Position numbers and translations under genes: made by a program | NCBI RefSeq assembly: GCF_021530565.1 | Contig: NZ_JAKGBI010000008.1 | Span: forward strand, 124,001-188,000 | Length of the DNA stretch: 64,000 bases | Origin: Pseudoalteromonas sp. SMS1 | GTDB taxonomy: Bacteria; Pseudomonadota; Gammaproteobacteria; Enterobacterales; Alteromonadaceae | Direction: 5' to 3' | Shown here: positions 18,739 through 28,604 of the stretch, piece by piece | Numbering within the stretch: the stretch's first letter is position 1 | Layout: each line of letters opens with the position of its first letter | Notes under the pieces: model-generated | What the model saw: only the letters and a program-made list of their open reading frames with translations | The model's database searches: none | What the model was told of the DNA's origin: nothing

Positions 18739-20583
18739 TTAATTCAAATCGAAGTGACTTACTTCGCCAGTGCCATGCAATAAAGCGTAGCGTTCAAGTT
18801 TACCTTGCTCCAGCTCAATCAAGCTAATCGCCGAGTCCGAGACCAAATACCTGCCCTTACCATAATCAGAACGGTGCTTCGATACCGCAAGTTGCCAGCG
18901 CTTGGTAAACAGGTTAAACGGACTCCAAGTGGCAAATAACCACGTATCCAATTTTTCAAGAATACTTAGTAAACCTTTCGGGAATTCATTTTTGATACCA
19001 GATGCCGTTAATTGCCAAATCCTATTGTGGTGACGGCCAAATCTTGCCTGCACTGAAAAACAAAATGAATAATGTACGTCCCCAGATAAAATAATCGTTT
19101 CTTTGGGTGTGTCTTCACGCTTAAAGATTTCAATCAGTTTCTTTGCAGCTCCCTCATGGGCCATCCAATTTTCGACATCTACCACTAGGGGCTCTCCGCA
19201 CGTATTGAATATTGCCTGAATCGTTTCAATCGCTTTCACCCCAAAGACTGGCGCAGGGCTTACTAACAAGACACTCTCATGGTTGATAAGCACGTCTTGT
19301 AATTCCATCAAACTTTCCCAATCCATCAATCCGCTGGGTTCGTTAAAGTCTTGTTCGCTTCGCCAACGGTGAGTTCGCGTGTCTAGCACAACCACTTTTG
19401 GGTATGTGTCAAGACAATAATGCCATTGACCAAATCGGTGTATTGCTTTGTCAAACTTAGGAAAATGCCAGGTCCCTTCTGCGAACGCATCATGAAATGC
19501 ATCGAACAGAGTTCCCGTTTGTTGAAGTGCATCATTACCTAACCCCTGAAACAGCCAATAAGAGATTAGCCCATTATTGACAATGCGTTTGCTGTCGGGT
19601 GAATTGGCAATGTTTTGTTCCCACTTTGGCGTTAAGTTCCAATCATCTGTGATGTCGTGGTCATCAAACATCATCAAAGTCGAAATGTTTGCCATCAACC
19701 TTTCAACTCGGGGTAAATTAGAAACAAAGTCCTCCAATGCACGCGTTTCAGCCTCAAATTGCAGAGCATGGGGCCTAGATAATTTCTCTGTATTAAACTC
19801 AAAGGGGTTAAGCAGTTGCCATGCTGCTGAGCTAAAATTCAGGATATAAAACGCAATAAATTCTTCGAAGCTAATGAGATGATTCCCAGATTTCACACTA
19901 GAGAAATGCGGTTCATCTTTTCTTGTCCAATAACCGAGCGAAAATTTACTGCGCTTGTTCCAAGGCTCTTTTGGCAGGTATTTATCCCTCACATAAAGCT
20001 GTGATGCGAGCGTCTGCGGTAAATTCAATGCCAAAGGCTGCTCGCGATAAATACCAAGCAATGGAATGAGCTGGTGGATGGCAACCAGCATGGGGCCTGC
20101 CACATCATCGGCGTATACCTGATCGCCAGACATCAGCAGTAAACTTGGTCTTTGCTCAGTGGATTTTATCTGACGCCCTAAGAAGTCATCCGCAGCAAGT
20201 AAACTGTCTTTGCTTGGATGATGCGGGTTTCTGCATGAGCCATGTAACACTTTCGACAATACTTTAGGCACGACCAAGCTCGGTGTCTGGTGATAACACA
20301 AAGCTTCATTATGATAGTCAGTGCCATCAATTGAAACTCGATAACACAGTTCTTCATCTGTAGGGAATTCCTTGTCCTCGCAAGAAAGTACAAGAAACAC
20401 CAAGAATAAACGCTCGCCGAGGCCGACGCTCGTCTGCGTAGATGTCGTTTTCAAGCCCTCTATTGAGGCATTCATTTCTACTGGCTTGGTAACAACAAAT
20501 TGCAAACAAATGCTTTGGGGGTCTGCTCTGCGGACCATTGGTCCGCAGAGTACCGTTGGTAAATTAGCCTGAGGTAATGACAT
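18739..20583 (-). CDS. PhoD-like metallophosphatase
   Basis: This 614-residue protein belongs to the alkaline phosphatase D / PhoD-like metallophosphatase family. Landmarks are VLCGPMVRRADPQS at the N-terminus, HGSCRNPHHPS, the metal-binding LMSGDQVYADD and MFDDHDITDDWN, and ILSGDVHYSFCF near residue 475. There is no evident Tat or Sec signal, so it is probably cytoplasmic, unlike secreted PhoD. Its start overlaps the end of tatD by 20 bases, making it the last gene of the tmk-holB-pilZ-tatD run. The substrate is not known; phosphodiesters or phosphomonoesters are likely from the family. Confidence 0.85.
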   Translation of the reverse strand: MSLPQANLPTVLCGPMVRRADPQSICLQFVVTKPVEMNASIEGLKTTSTQTSVGLGERLFLVFLVLSCEDKEFPTDEELCYRVSIDGTDYHNEALCYHQTPSLVVPKVLSKVLHGSCRNPHHPSKDSLLAADDFLGRQIKSTEQRPSLLLMSGDQVYADDVAGPMLVAIHQLIPLLGIYREQPLALNLPQTLASQLYVRDKYLPKEPWNKRSKFSLGYWTRKDEPHFSSVKSGNHLISFEEFIAFYILNFSSAAWQLLNPFEFNTEKLSRPHALQFEAETRALEDFVSNLPRVERLMANISTLMMFDDHDITDDWNLTPKWEQNIANSPDSKRIVNNGLISYWLFQGLGNDALQQTGTLFDAFHDAFAEGTWHFPKFDKAIHRFGQWHYCLDTYPKVVVLDTRTHRWRSEQDFNEPSGLMDWESLMELQDVLINHESVLLVSPAPVFGVKAIETIQAIFNTCGEPLVVDVENWMAHEGAAKKLIEIFKREDTPKETIILSGDVHYSFCFSVQARFGRHHNRIWQLTASGIKNEFPKGLLSILEKLDTWLFATWSPFNLFTKRWQLAVSKHRSDYGKGRYLVSDSAISLIELEQGKLERYALLHGTGEVSHFDLN

Positions 20584-21361
20584 TGTTCCGTTTTGCTAAG
20601 CTGAATAGCTGATAAAAGTTATTGGTTGTGGCATTTGCGAGTTCTTTGAAAGATAACCCCTTCAGCTCAGAGATAAAGTACGCGACATCTTGCACATAAG
20701 CAGGCTGATTCGTTTTTCCGCGATGTGGTACTGGTGCCAAGTATGGCGAATCAGTCTCGATAAGCAGCCTGTCCAAGGGTAGCTTTTTGACGACATCTTG
20801 CAGCTCAACCGCATTTTTAAATGTCACAATTCCTGAGATGGAAATATAAAAGCCCATATCAATCGCTTTTTTTGCCATATCCCAATCTTCAGTAAAACAA
20901 TGCAATACACCGCCGCAGTTTTCAGCGTTGTGCGCTCGCATGATATCTAACGTATCTTGTTTTGCATCTCTTGTATGAATAATCAACGGCTTATTGAGCT
21001 CGTTTGCCACATCAATATGGCCTGCAAAGCTGTCTTGCTGAACTTTGTGAGTATCTTTTGAATAAAAGTAATCAAGCCCTGTTTCACCAATGGCGACCAC
21101 CCTATCATGCTTGCCTAAATCAAGTAACAATGATTTGTCCAAGGCATCTTCTTGGTTAAGTGGATGTACTCCACATGAGGCGGATACATCACTAAACCCT
21201 TCAATCGCTTGTAACATACTTGGGAATTGTTCTAGCGTGACACTAACACACAAAAAGTGTTCGACCTGTTTGTCACGTGCGTTTTGTAATATTTCAGGCA
21301 ACTCGCTTTTTAACTTAGCGAAATCTAGACGGTCTAAATGGCAGTGTGAATCTACAATCAT
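20564..21361 (-). CDS. TatD-family metal-dependent hydrolase
   Basis: This 265-residue TIM-barrel hydrolase of the TatD/YcfH family has DSHCHLDRLDF at the N-terminus, AIGETGLDYFYS, IIHTRDA, GGVLHCFTED and LIETDSPYLAPVPHRGK. The family comprises Mg-dependent deoxyribonucleases with 3'-5' activity. Its place directly after holB and pilZ matches YcfH rather than TatD itself, so I give no symbol. It overlaps the PhoD-like gene and is nine bases downstream of pilZ. Confidence 0.92.
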   Translation of the reverse strand: MIVDSHCHLDRLDFAKLKSELPEILQNARDKQVEHFLCVSVTLEQFPSMLQAIEGFSDVSASCGVHPLNQEDALDKSLLLDLGKHDRVVAIGETGLDYFYSKDTHKVQQDSFAGHIDVANELNKPLIIHTRDAKQDTLDIMRAHNAENCGGVLHCFTEDWDMAKKAIDMGFYISISGIVTFKNAVELQDVVKKLPLDRLLIETDSPYLAPVPHRGKTNQPAYVQDVAYFISELKGLSFKELANATTNNFYQLFSLAKRNNVITSG

Positions 21362-21370
21362 TACTACTTC

Positions 21371-21697
21371 TTACATTGTATAGGTGGGTTTGTCGTGGTT
21401 GAGCGCAGTGCCCAGCAACTTAACAATTTTGTCGTTTAATAACTCGAACTCTGAATCAAAGCTAACACCAACGCCTGGCGGGTTTGAGTTTTGTGCCCCT
21501 TGCGGCGTTATCCAGACAACTTTTCCTGTTGCTTCTTCTTCCTCTAACGCGTCGGGTAACATGATCCGTAAAGAAACAGCTACGCCCATATCGAAGCGCG
21601 TGTTGGTCTTGATGAAGATACCACCATTTTTCAAAAATGGCATATAGCTCCGATAGAGTTCGTCTTGGTCTTCAATATCTACTAATAGCTCTTGCAC
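21371..21697 (-). CDS. pilZ: Type IV pilus PilZ protein
   Basis: A 108-residue single-domain PilZ protein of the kind first described in Pseudomonas: ELYRSYMPFLKNGGIFIKT, a strand ending in LRIMLPD, KVVWITPQGAQ and PGVGVSF. It lacks the N-terminal arginine-rich RxxxR motif that contacts cyclic di-GMP, as does the pilus PilZ, so direct binding is doubtful. It is needed for type IV pilus assembly in relatives, through PilB and FimX. The holB-pilZ-tatD order is the standard one in gammaproteobacteria. Confidence 0.9.
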   Translation of the reverse strand: MQELLVDIEDQDELYRSYMPFLKNGGIFIKTNTRFDMGVAVSLRIMLPDALEEEEATGKVVWITPQGAQNSNPPGVGVSFDSEFELLNDKIVKLLGTALNHDKPTYTM

Positions 21698-21701
21698 TGT
21701 A

Positions 21702-22613
21702 TTAATCCTGTTTCATTGCACGCTGAAGCCCGAAAATTAATTTAGAGAGACTCAAAGCCCTGTTTATTCCGAGTACTTGATGATGATCAGATAAGAATTG
21801 TTCGATACTCGTTACGCAATGCTGATATTGAACAAAACCGAGTTGACCGTTCATTACCCTCTGTTTCGCAGCGCTCATTAAAAAGCGGCTAAATACACTG
21901 AGTAAACTGGGATCTTTATTCAGCTCATTGTCTAGGGCTGCAATATCTGAAATCCTAACAATATCATGGGCTACTTTCCATAGATTATCTACTTCATTCA
22001 TAATCCCTAACTTTAACCACCTCTCTAGCAACAGCGGTTGATCATAAAAAAGCTCGGTCCACGGGTGGACAGAAACATCAATCCCTAGTTGCCCTAGCCA
22101 AGGAGCAATGTGATAAGTATCCCCAATATTTACTTGAACTTTATTACAGCGACTCAAAATCGTGGCTTTGATCTTTGATACATCGTTACACGTCATTAAT
22201 ATGTAACGCTTTGACGCAGGCTCCTCAAGCGTTTTTAACAACGCATTAGCTGCTGACTCAGTCATTTTTTCGATTTGCTCTATGACGACAACTTTGTTGC
22301 CACCTTGCTGAGCTGAATGAAAAATAAAGTCATTGAGGGATCTAATGTCGTCAACACCAATGCTATTTTGTTCCGCCGTCAGTAAAAACAGATCTGGGTG
22401 ACTCTGTGCTTTAAGCAAATTGCAACTTTTACAGCTCCCGCAGCGAATGAGTTCAGCTTGCGTATTGTTGCATAATAAAGACTCAGCTAATTCAGATACC
22501 AAGCTGCTCTTGCCGACTCCCTCAAGCCCATGGAAAAGCTGCGCATGATGAAAACGTTGTTGAGAAAAGCTATCTTGCAACCGATTGTGAAAGACCTTTA
22601 ACCAAGGGTACAT
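21702..22613 (-). CDS. holB: DNA polymerase III subunit delta-prime
   Basis: This 303-residue clamp-loader subunit has an AAA+ fold with P-loop HGLEGVGKSSLVSELA, a zinc-binding cysteine cluster (CGSCKSCNLL, with a further Cys upstream), an SHPDLFLL segment, ALLKTLEEPASKRYILM and the sensor motif ATILSRCNKV. It assembles with DnaX and HolA to load the beta clamp. It lies 32 bases downstream of tmk and four bases before pilZ, so it is in the same operon. Confidence 0.92.
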   Translation of the reverse strand: MYPWLKVFHNRLQDSFSQQRFHHAQLFHGLEGVGKSSLVSELAESLLCNNTQAELIRCGSCKSCNLLKAQSHPDLFLLTAEQNSIGVDDIRSLNDFIFHSAQQGGNKVVVIEQIEKMTESAANALLKTLEEPASKRYILMTCNDVSKIKATILSRCNKVQVNIGDTYHIAPWLGQLGIDVSVHPWTELFYDQPLLLERWLKLGIMNEVDNLWKVAHDIVRISDIAALDNELNKDPSLLSVFSRFLMSAAKQRVMNGQLGFVQYQHCVTSIEQFLSDHHQVLGINRALSLSKLIFGLQRAMKQD

Positions 22614-22645
22614 ATATCAACAGGCCTTATTTACTGAAAAATACA

Positions 22646-23278
22646 TCATAGGTTCTCAAGCAAACTATCAACGGCATCTAAGCATCGCTGTAACACGTCC
22701 GCTTTGGAAACGCTCGCATCAATTACGGTAAATATTTCTGGCTGCGCAGCCGCTTGAACTAAATAGCCTTGTCTTGCTCGATTTAGAAAGTCTAATTTTT
22801 CTACTTCTAATCGATCCATGCCCTCGCCGCGTTGCTGAACACGATCCAATCCTATTTTAGGGTCTAAATCCAAGATAATATTCAGATCTGGCTTAAAGCC
22901 ACCTAATGCTAAATCATTGATTGTTTTTATTGTGTTTAAGTCAATGCCACGCGCGTAGTGCTGAAAGCTAAACGTTGCCGCATCAAATCTATCCGAAATA
23001 ACCACTTTCCCGGCCTCTAAGGCTGGTTTGATTTTTTCAATGATATGCTGAGCTCTTGCTGCCCCAAACAACATAAGTTCTGTCATATCAGCCATTTGAG
23101 GCGTAGAGGGGTCCAAGATCACCTCTCGGATCTTTTCACCTATTTCCGTGCCACCAGGCTCGCGTGATAGTACAACCTCATACCCTTTGGATTGTAAGTG
23201 CGCTTCAATCCCCTTAATGACGGTTGTTTTTCCAGCGCCATTGCTGCCATCACAAACCAACATGAACCCTTTGCTCAT
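22646..23278 (-). CDS. tmk: Thymidylate kinase
   Basis: This 210-residue P-loop kinase converts dTMP to dTDP. It has DGSNGAGKTTVIKGIE (P-loop), the dTMP-contacting SREPGGTEIGEKIRE, ISDRFDAATFSFQ (the DRx motif) and a LID segment QQRGEGMDRLE. The P-loop wording and FGAARAQHI differ from the usual gammaproteobacterial EGLEGAGK and YAARVQ forms, so it is a divergent type. It heads the operon with holB; the pabC and mltG genes that often precede tmk are absent and a divergent EAL gene lies there instead. Confidence 0.9.
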   Translation of the reverse strand: MSKGFMLVCDGSNGAGKTTVIKGIEAHLQSKGYEVVLSREPGGTEIGEKIREVILDPSTPQMADMTELMLFGAARAQHIIEKIKPALEAGKVVISDRFDAATFSFQHYARGIDLNTIKTINDLALGGFKPDLNIILDLDPKIGLDRVQQRGEGMDRLEVEKLDFLNRARQGYLVQAAAQPEIFTVIDASVSKADVLQRCLDAVDSLLENL

Positions 23279-23680
23279 TTTCTACTCAGCCCTTCTATAA
23301 AATGGGTGTTATGCCGATATCTTAACTGCTTTTGACAAATTTATCAGTACTCTGGCGGGCTTTCGCATACTTATCGTCCAATTCACAACGACAACTCAAA
23401 GTGGACGCAATATGATACCTTAAGAAGCATAACGTGATTTGAGCACACAATACTTAGTGATTAAACGTGGCAAACTCGCTATTTCGGTTAAAAAATCGTG
23501 ATTTAAGATATTCGCGTTTTCTTATGACAGCGCAATCAGTTTGATTTAGGTCCTTATTTTAGCTATTTGTCATTGAATTGTGTACGCGTAGACCTTAGTA
23601 TTGTTCAAAATAATAATACGAAATATTTAGTTTTGAGTACTTTTAGTCGATTTTTCTTGCTTGAAGAAGAACAAAGACCC
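23279..23680. other. Divergent intergenic region between tmk and an EAL gene
   Basis: About 400 bases without a convincing gene. It must hold promoters for both divergent genes. A short direct repeat CGTGATTT occurs at 23433-23440 and 23497-23504. A TTG-initiated extension of the EAL gene would use 23567-23680, but it has no export or domain character. I see no clear sigma-70 pair. Confidence 0.4.
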
Positions 23681-25867
23681 ATGGTTAAGGTTCCCGCATG
23701 GCGCCTTAGTGCACTTAGGATTATCCTAACCACGGGCTTAATACTTTGCTTTGGGATATTCCTAAACAGTTTACCCGCAGCTATCGACTATAATTTAGAC
23801 TATGTTATTGCGCTAACCGCTGGCTACACGATAGCGCTTGGTTGTTTACTTTATCTCAGCCGACGCGCATTTTTCCTCACCGCACAACTGCTGCTGTTCA
23901 GCATTGTAATGGCCGGTGTATTTATTAACTTCTTTATCCCGACTGTAGAGCTAGCCCACCTTGGGTCTATATTCATGTATATTACTCCAATCATTGCGCT
24001 AATATTAATCGGTAAAAAAACAGCAACCTTCTACGCTGTTATAAATATCCTGCCTTTTTTCGTGATTGTAAATAATATAGACCTGTCCCTTTTACCTAAA
24101 GGGCAGCGCATGCTAGTAGACGCACCTTTACATATCCAGCTTTTATTATTCTTCTTTTTAAACTGCTGCATTCCACTGGCAGTATGGCGAACAAGTCTAG
24201 CAGCTAATCGCTTAAATCAGCATATGCTTGAAAACAATACACTCCTGAGGTCTCAAAAGCAGATATATCAACGCTTTTTTCAAAAGTCGTACAATGCAAT
24301 CGTCCTTGTTGACCCCAAACTAAATATTGTCGAAGCTAACGATAAAGCGAAAAGACTATTAAGCATCCAAACAAAGCCCCTACCACTTAACTTAAGTCGT
24401 ATTACCACGGATGATATTACCTACTTAACCTCAGACAATGACTTGCTCATGGACGTTGCTAAAACCTTCACTGTCGAAGAAAAGTGTATAGAGGTTGCCG
24501 CACAAGAGCAGCACTCGGACAGAATCAAAGCGTGGTATCTTGAAGATGTGTCTGATCAACAACAAATGCAACACGATTTATTGGCTTTGGATGTCGCACA
24601 CCAACAAGCAAAATATTTTGACAAAACTACGAACTTGCCAAATAAAACCTGGCTACTTGAACAGTTACAGGTGCATATTGATAGGGGAACCCCTTTTGCC
24701 CTACTCATAGCCGATAACCTGAATAAGCACGTATTAGACTATATGATTGATGGTGAGCAGCATCGCACTCTCTACGCACGGATCAATCAATTAATAGAAC
24801 AAGAAGCCGATTTACTTGACCAAATCGCTTATATTGGTGCCGGTCGCATCGCTATTTTAGTGGAAACACAAAGCTCATTGAGTGAAACAGCCACTCGCTG
24901 GCACAAAAATCTCGACTTTTGGTTAAAGCTGGGCCAGCATCAATTTCATTCAAAATATGCTATTGGTATCGCAACCTACCCTGAACATGGCTACGTCGCA
25001 GAGCGATTACTGAAAAATGCATTGCAAGCATGTGAATTGCGCGCGCCAGAACAAATGGTCACCGTTTTTGACCAGCTCACGCGCAGGCAAACCCTTGCTC
25101 GTCATGAAATGGCATTGTTACTTGAAAAATCTATTGAGCTCGGCGAGCTTAAACTTTACTTGCAAAGTAAGCACGATATCGATAAAAACATCATAGGATA
25201 TGAAGCGTTAGCGAGGTGGCACAGTAATCTTTTAGGCTGGGTTCCGCCGTCACAATTTATACCTATTGCAGAAGAGTTTGGGCTAGTCAGCCATGTTACG
25301 CGTAACATGCTTCATATGGTATGTCAGTTTTTGACACAAAATACGTATATTGACGTACCGATTGCTATTAATATCAGTTCTCGAGATATTGCAGATCCAG
25401 AGTTTGTCAAAGATATCCAGAAAATCACGCGTTCGTATGGTATTTCGCCAAGCTCAATTGAGTTAGAACTGACTGAATATAGCTTTGCCGATGATCACAA
25501 TCAAACAATGGAAAAACTAGATGCGCTTGGTTTTATCTTAAGTATCGATGATTTTGGTACCGGTTATTCAAACATTGCGAGAGTATTGGAATGTCCAATT
25601 AAACGCTTAAAGCTGGATAGAAGTTTGTTGACGGATATTAACGATGTTAAGAAGCAACATGCCCTGCTGCTCGGTTTAATTACAATATGTGACAACATGC
25701 AATTGTCACTGCTTGCAGAAGGCGTTGAAACACATCGAGATTACGCAATGTTGTGTGAACTTGGGATCAAGGAATTTCAAGGGTATTGGTTTAGTCAACC
25801 TTGTGCAGCTGATGAGTTGATAATGAAACATAAAACCGCTACGACAGGCACAGCCACACTGTCATAA
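23681..25867 (+). CDS. Membrane EAL phosphodiesterase with degenerate GGDEF
   Basis: This 728-residue protein has about five or six membrane helices (about 10-175), a PAS-like segment (about 200-300), a GGDEF domain in which the signature has decayed (YIGAGRIAIL), and an EAL domain with its key residues: YEALARW, INISSRDI, LELTEYSF, IDDFGTGYS, KLDRSL, AEGVET, QGYWFSQP. It should degrade cyclic di-GMP. ATG 23681 is preceded by GAAGAAGA; an in-frame TTG 38 codons upstream is possible. It is transcribed alone, divergent from tmk, and followed by a terminator. Confidence 0.88.
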   Translation: MVKVPAWRLSALRIILTTGLILCFGIFLNSLPAAIDYNLDYVIALTAGYTIALGCLLYLSRRAFFLTAQLLLFSIVMAGVFINFFIPTVELAHLGSIFMYITPIIALILIGKKTATFYAVINILPFFVIVNNIDLSLLPKGQRMLVDAPLHIQLLLFFFLNCCIPLAVWRTSLAANRLNQHMLENNTLLRSQKQIYQRFFQKSYNAIVLVDPKLNIVEANDKAKRLLSIQTKPLPLNLSRITTDDITYLTSDNDLLMDVAKTFTVEEKCIEVAAQEQHSDRIKAWYLEDVSDQQQMQHDLLALDVAHQQAKYFDKTTNLPNKTWLLEQLQVHIDRGTPFALLIADNLNKHVLDYMIDGEQHRTLYARINQLIEQEADLLDQIAYIGAGRIAILVETQSSLSETATRWHKNLDFWLKLGQHQFHSKYAIGIATYPEHGYVAERLLKNALQACELRAPEQMVTVFDQLTRRQTLARHEMALLLEKSIELGELKLYLQSKHDIDKNIIGYEALARWHSNLLGWVPPSQFIPIAEEFGLVSHVTRNMLHMVCQFLTQNTYIDVPIAINISSRDIADPEFVKDIQKITRSYGISPSSIELELTEYSFADDHNQTMEKLDALGFILSIDDFGTGYSNIARVLECPIKRLKLDRSLLTDINDVKKQHALLLGLITICDNMQLSLLAEGVETHRDYAMLCELGIKEFQGYWFSQPCAADELIMKHKTATTGTATLS

Positions 25868-25944
25868 TTTGGTCACATAAATAGTATTTAATACCCCGGT
25901 CCAAATTATTTAGTTTGGCAATTGGATTCCCCCTTTTTTAATTA

Positions 25945-25972
25945 GCGCCTTATTGTACAAGGCGCATTTTTC
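25945..25972 (+). terminator. Terminator after the EAL gene
   Basis: The stem GCGCCTT / AAGGCGC with a seven-base loop is followed by a T-rich run, 77 bases after the EAL stop. Confidence 0.75.
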
Positions 25973-25982
25973 TTTCGCACAT

Positions 25983-26010
25983 AAAAAACCCAGCATGTCG
26001 CTGGGCTTTG
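25983..26010 (-). terminator. Terminator after adk
   Basis: On the minus strand the stem CCCAGC / GCTGGG with a five-base loop is followed by TTTTTT, downstream of the adk stop. Confidence 0.8.
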
Positions 26011-26034
26011 TTGTCCTAATGCAAAAGCTGTCAA

Positions 26035-26730
<696 letters not shown>

Positions 26731-26901
26731 TCACATTGCGCAGTGATTCTCAAGTGACTTATACCAATTGATAATAGGTTTTAAAGCCATTTTTGACTAA
26801 ATGAACTTAGTCACTGACACGTTGTGCAATAATCAGACAATCATTGTGTATGGATTGGATGAGCCGATATGTACCCGGCTGATAAGACCATGTGATGAAA
26901 A

Positions 26902-26930
26902 TAAAAACCCCGCATATGCGGGGTTTTTTA
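26902..26930 (-). terminator. Terminator after the edd-eda-gap operon
   Basis: The perfect palindrome CCCCGCATATGCGGGG is flanked by A and T runs and lies 10 bases beyond the gap stop. It is symmetrical and can act on both strands. Confidence 0.85.
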
Positions 26931-26940
26931 CAAGACATTT

Positions 26941-27945
26941 TTACAAGAATGCGCCTAACGCTTTAACCTGATCGAGCATTCGGTTTGAGAAGCCCCATTC
27001 GTTATCATACCATGCCATCACTTTAACCAGTTTGCCTTCAACTTTAGTTTGCGTTGCATCAAATACAGAAGACGCAGGGTTATGGTTAAAGTCGATAGAT
27101 ACCAATGGTAACGTGTTGTACTCCAATACGCCTGCCATTGCACCTTCAGCTGCGGCTTTGACAATCTCGTTGACTTCTTCAGCCGTTGTTTCACGCTTTG
27201 CAACGAACGTTAAATCGACAAGAGAAACGTTTACGGTCGGCACTCGAACCGCCATACCATCTAGTTTACCAGCCAGCTCAGGCAGTACTAGACCGACAGC
27301 TTTCGCCGCACCAGTTTTGGTTGGGATCATTGACTGAGTAGCACTACGTGCACGGTATAAATCTTTGTGATACACATCACATAGGTTTTGATCGTTAGTG
27401 AAAGCATGAATAGTCGTCATGCTACCCTGTTCTATACCCACCACGTCATTCAGTGCCTTTGCAACCGGTGCCAAACAGTTTGTTGTACATGATGCATTTG
27501 AAATAATGTTGCTCTCAGCGTTTAGCACGTCACTATTGACACCATGAACGACGGTGGCATCTAAATCAGTACCTGGCGCGGAGACAATAACTTTCTTAGC
27601 GCCCGCTTCAATATGCTTTGCCGCCGCATCACGTGAAGTAAAGATACCTGTACACTCAAGCACAATATCTACATTCAGTGCTTTCCAAGGCAGATTAGCT
27701 GGGTCACGCTCTTGCGTTAATGTAATCTCATCATTGCCAATAATTAGGGTATTGCCAGCAAGCGTCAGCTTCTCTTGAAAACGACCATGAACTGAATCAA
27801 ATTGCGTTAAGTGTGCATTCGTTTCTGCTGGTGCTAAATCATTAATAGCGACAATTTTAATCTGTTCGTTTTGACCTGACTCATAAAGTGCGCGAAGTAC
27901 GTTGCGACCGATACGACCATAGCCATTAATTGCGATGTTAATCAT
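26941..27945 (-). CDS. gap: Glyceraldehyde-3-phosphate dehydrogenase
   Basis: This 334-residue NAD-dependent type I GAPDH has the nucleotide-binding [23 protein letters not shown], the catalytic [40 protein letters not shown] and [12 protein letters not shown]. It oxidises glyceraldehyde 3-phosphate, the triose released by Eda. It lies 16 bases downstream of eda and is the last gene of edd-eda-gap, so it is probably the catabolic enzyme tied to the Entner-Doudoroff pathway and under the same operators. Other GAPDH paralogues may exist elsewhere. Confidence 0.95.
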   Translation of the reverse strand: MINIAINGYGRIGRNVLRALYESGQNEQIKIVAINDLAPAETNAHLTQFDSVHGRFQEKLTLAGNTLIIGNDEITLTQERDPANLPWKALNVDIVLECTGIFTSRDAAAKHIEAGAKKVIVSAPGTDLDATVVHGVNSDVLNAESNIISNASCTTNCLAPVAKALNDVVGIEQGSMTTIHAFTNDQNLCDVYHKDLYRARSATQSMIPTKTGAAKAVGLVLPELAGKLDGMAVRVPTVNVSLVDLTFVAKRETTAEEVNEIVKAAAEGAMAGVLEYNTLPLVSIDFNHNPASSVFDATQTKVEGKLVKVMAWYDNEWGFSNRMLDQVKALGAFL

Positions 27946-27961
27946 GATTACATTCCCCTAA

Positions 27962-28582
27962 TTATTTAACTTCACTTGCTTGTTTCGCAAGCGCTTCGAT
28001 GGCTTGCCAATCTTTATTTGCAATGAGCGATTTATCCAGCATCCAAGTACCGCCAACGCAAACTACATTTTTTAGCGCCAAATATTTAGGCGCGCTTTCT
28101 AGTGAAATTCCACCAGTTGGACAAAATGTCACTTGTGGCAGTGGCCCACCAATAGATTTCAACATTGGTGCACCACCCGCAGCCTCCGCTGGGAAAAATT
28201 TCAAAAACTTAAAACCATGTGCCGCAAGCTCCATCGCTTCACTTGGTGTTGCGGCACCGGGTAAAAATGGTATATCTGTGCTTTTTGCTAACGCTAATAA
28301 TTCAGTGCTCACACCAGGACTTACCATGAAGTCAGCCCCTGCATTAACAGATGCATCAAACGATGCCTTGTCTACAACAGTGCCTGTTCCAACATATGCG
28401 TCAGGCAAGGCTTCTTTGATTTGTTTTACAGCTTCTGCGGCTACCGGCGTTCTTAATGTGACTTCCAATGCGCGCAGACCACCATTGTACAGAGCTCTGG
28501 CTAGCGGGATTGCATCCTCTAACTCTTCGATAACAATGACAGGTACCACTGGTGCTGCCGATAAAATTTCTTGTATTTTCAT
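27962..28582 (-). CDS. eda: 2-keto-3-deoxy-6-phosphogluconate aldolase
   Basis: This class I aldolase splits KDPG into pyruvate and glyceraldehyde 3-phosphate. It has PVIVIEELEDAIPLARAL, GLRALEVTLRTP, the EALPDAYVGTGTV segment, the Schiff-base lysine in FLKFFPAEAAGG, and FCPTGGIS. I start at ATG 28582 (MKIQEIL, 206 residues), preceded by GGGG; the longer frame runs back into edd without conserved sequence. It lies 22 bases after edd and 16 bases before gap. Confidence 0.95.
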   Translation of the reverse strand: MKIQEILSAAPVVPVIVIEELEDAIPLARALYNGGLRALEVTLRTPVAAEAVKQIKEALPDAYVGTGTVVDKASFDASVNAGADFMVSPGVSTELLALAKSTDIPFLPGAATPSEAMELAAHGFKFLKFFPAEAAGGAPMLKSIGGPLPQVTFCPTGGISLESAPKYLALKNVVCVGGTWMLDKSLIANKDWQAIEALAKQASEVK

Positions 28583-28604
28583 AATTACCCCATTCCCAAT
28601 GATG

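Noticed and set aside
23567..23680. Extension of the second EAL gene to the TTG at 23567
   Set aside because: The added 38 residues show no membrane or domain character, and ATG 23681 has a better ribosome site just before the first membrane helix.
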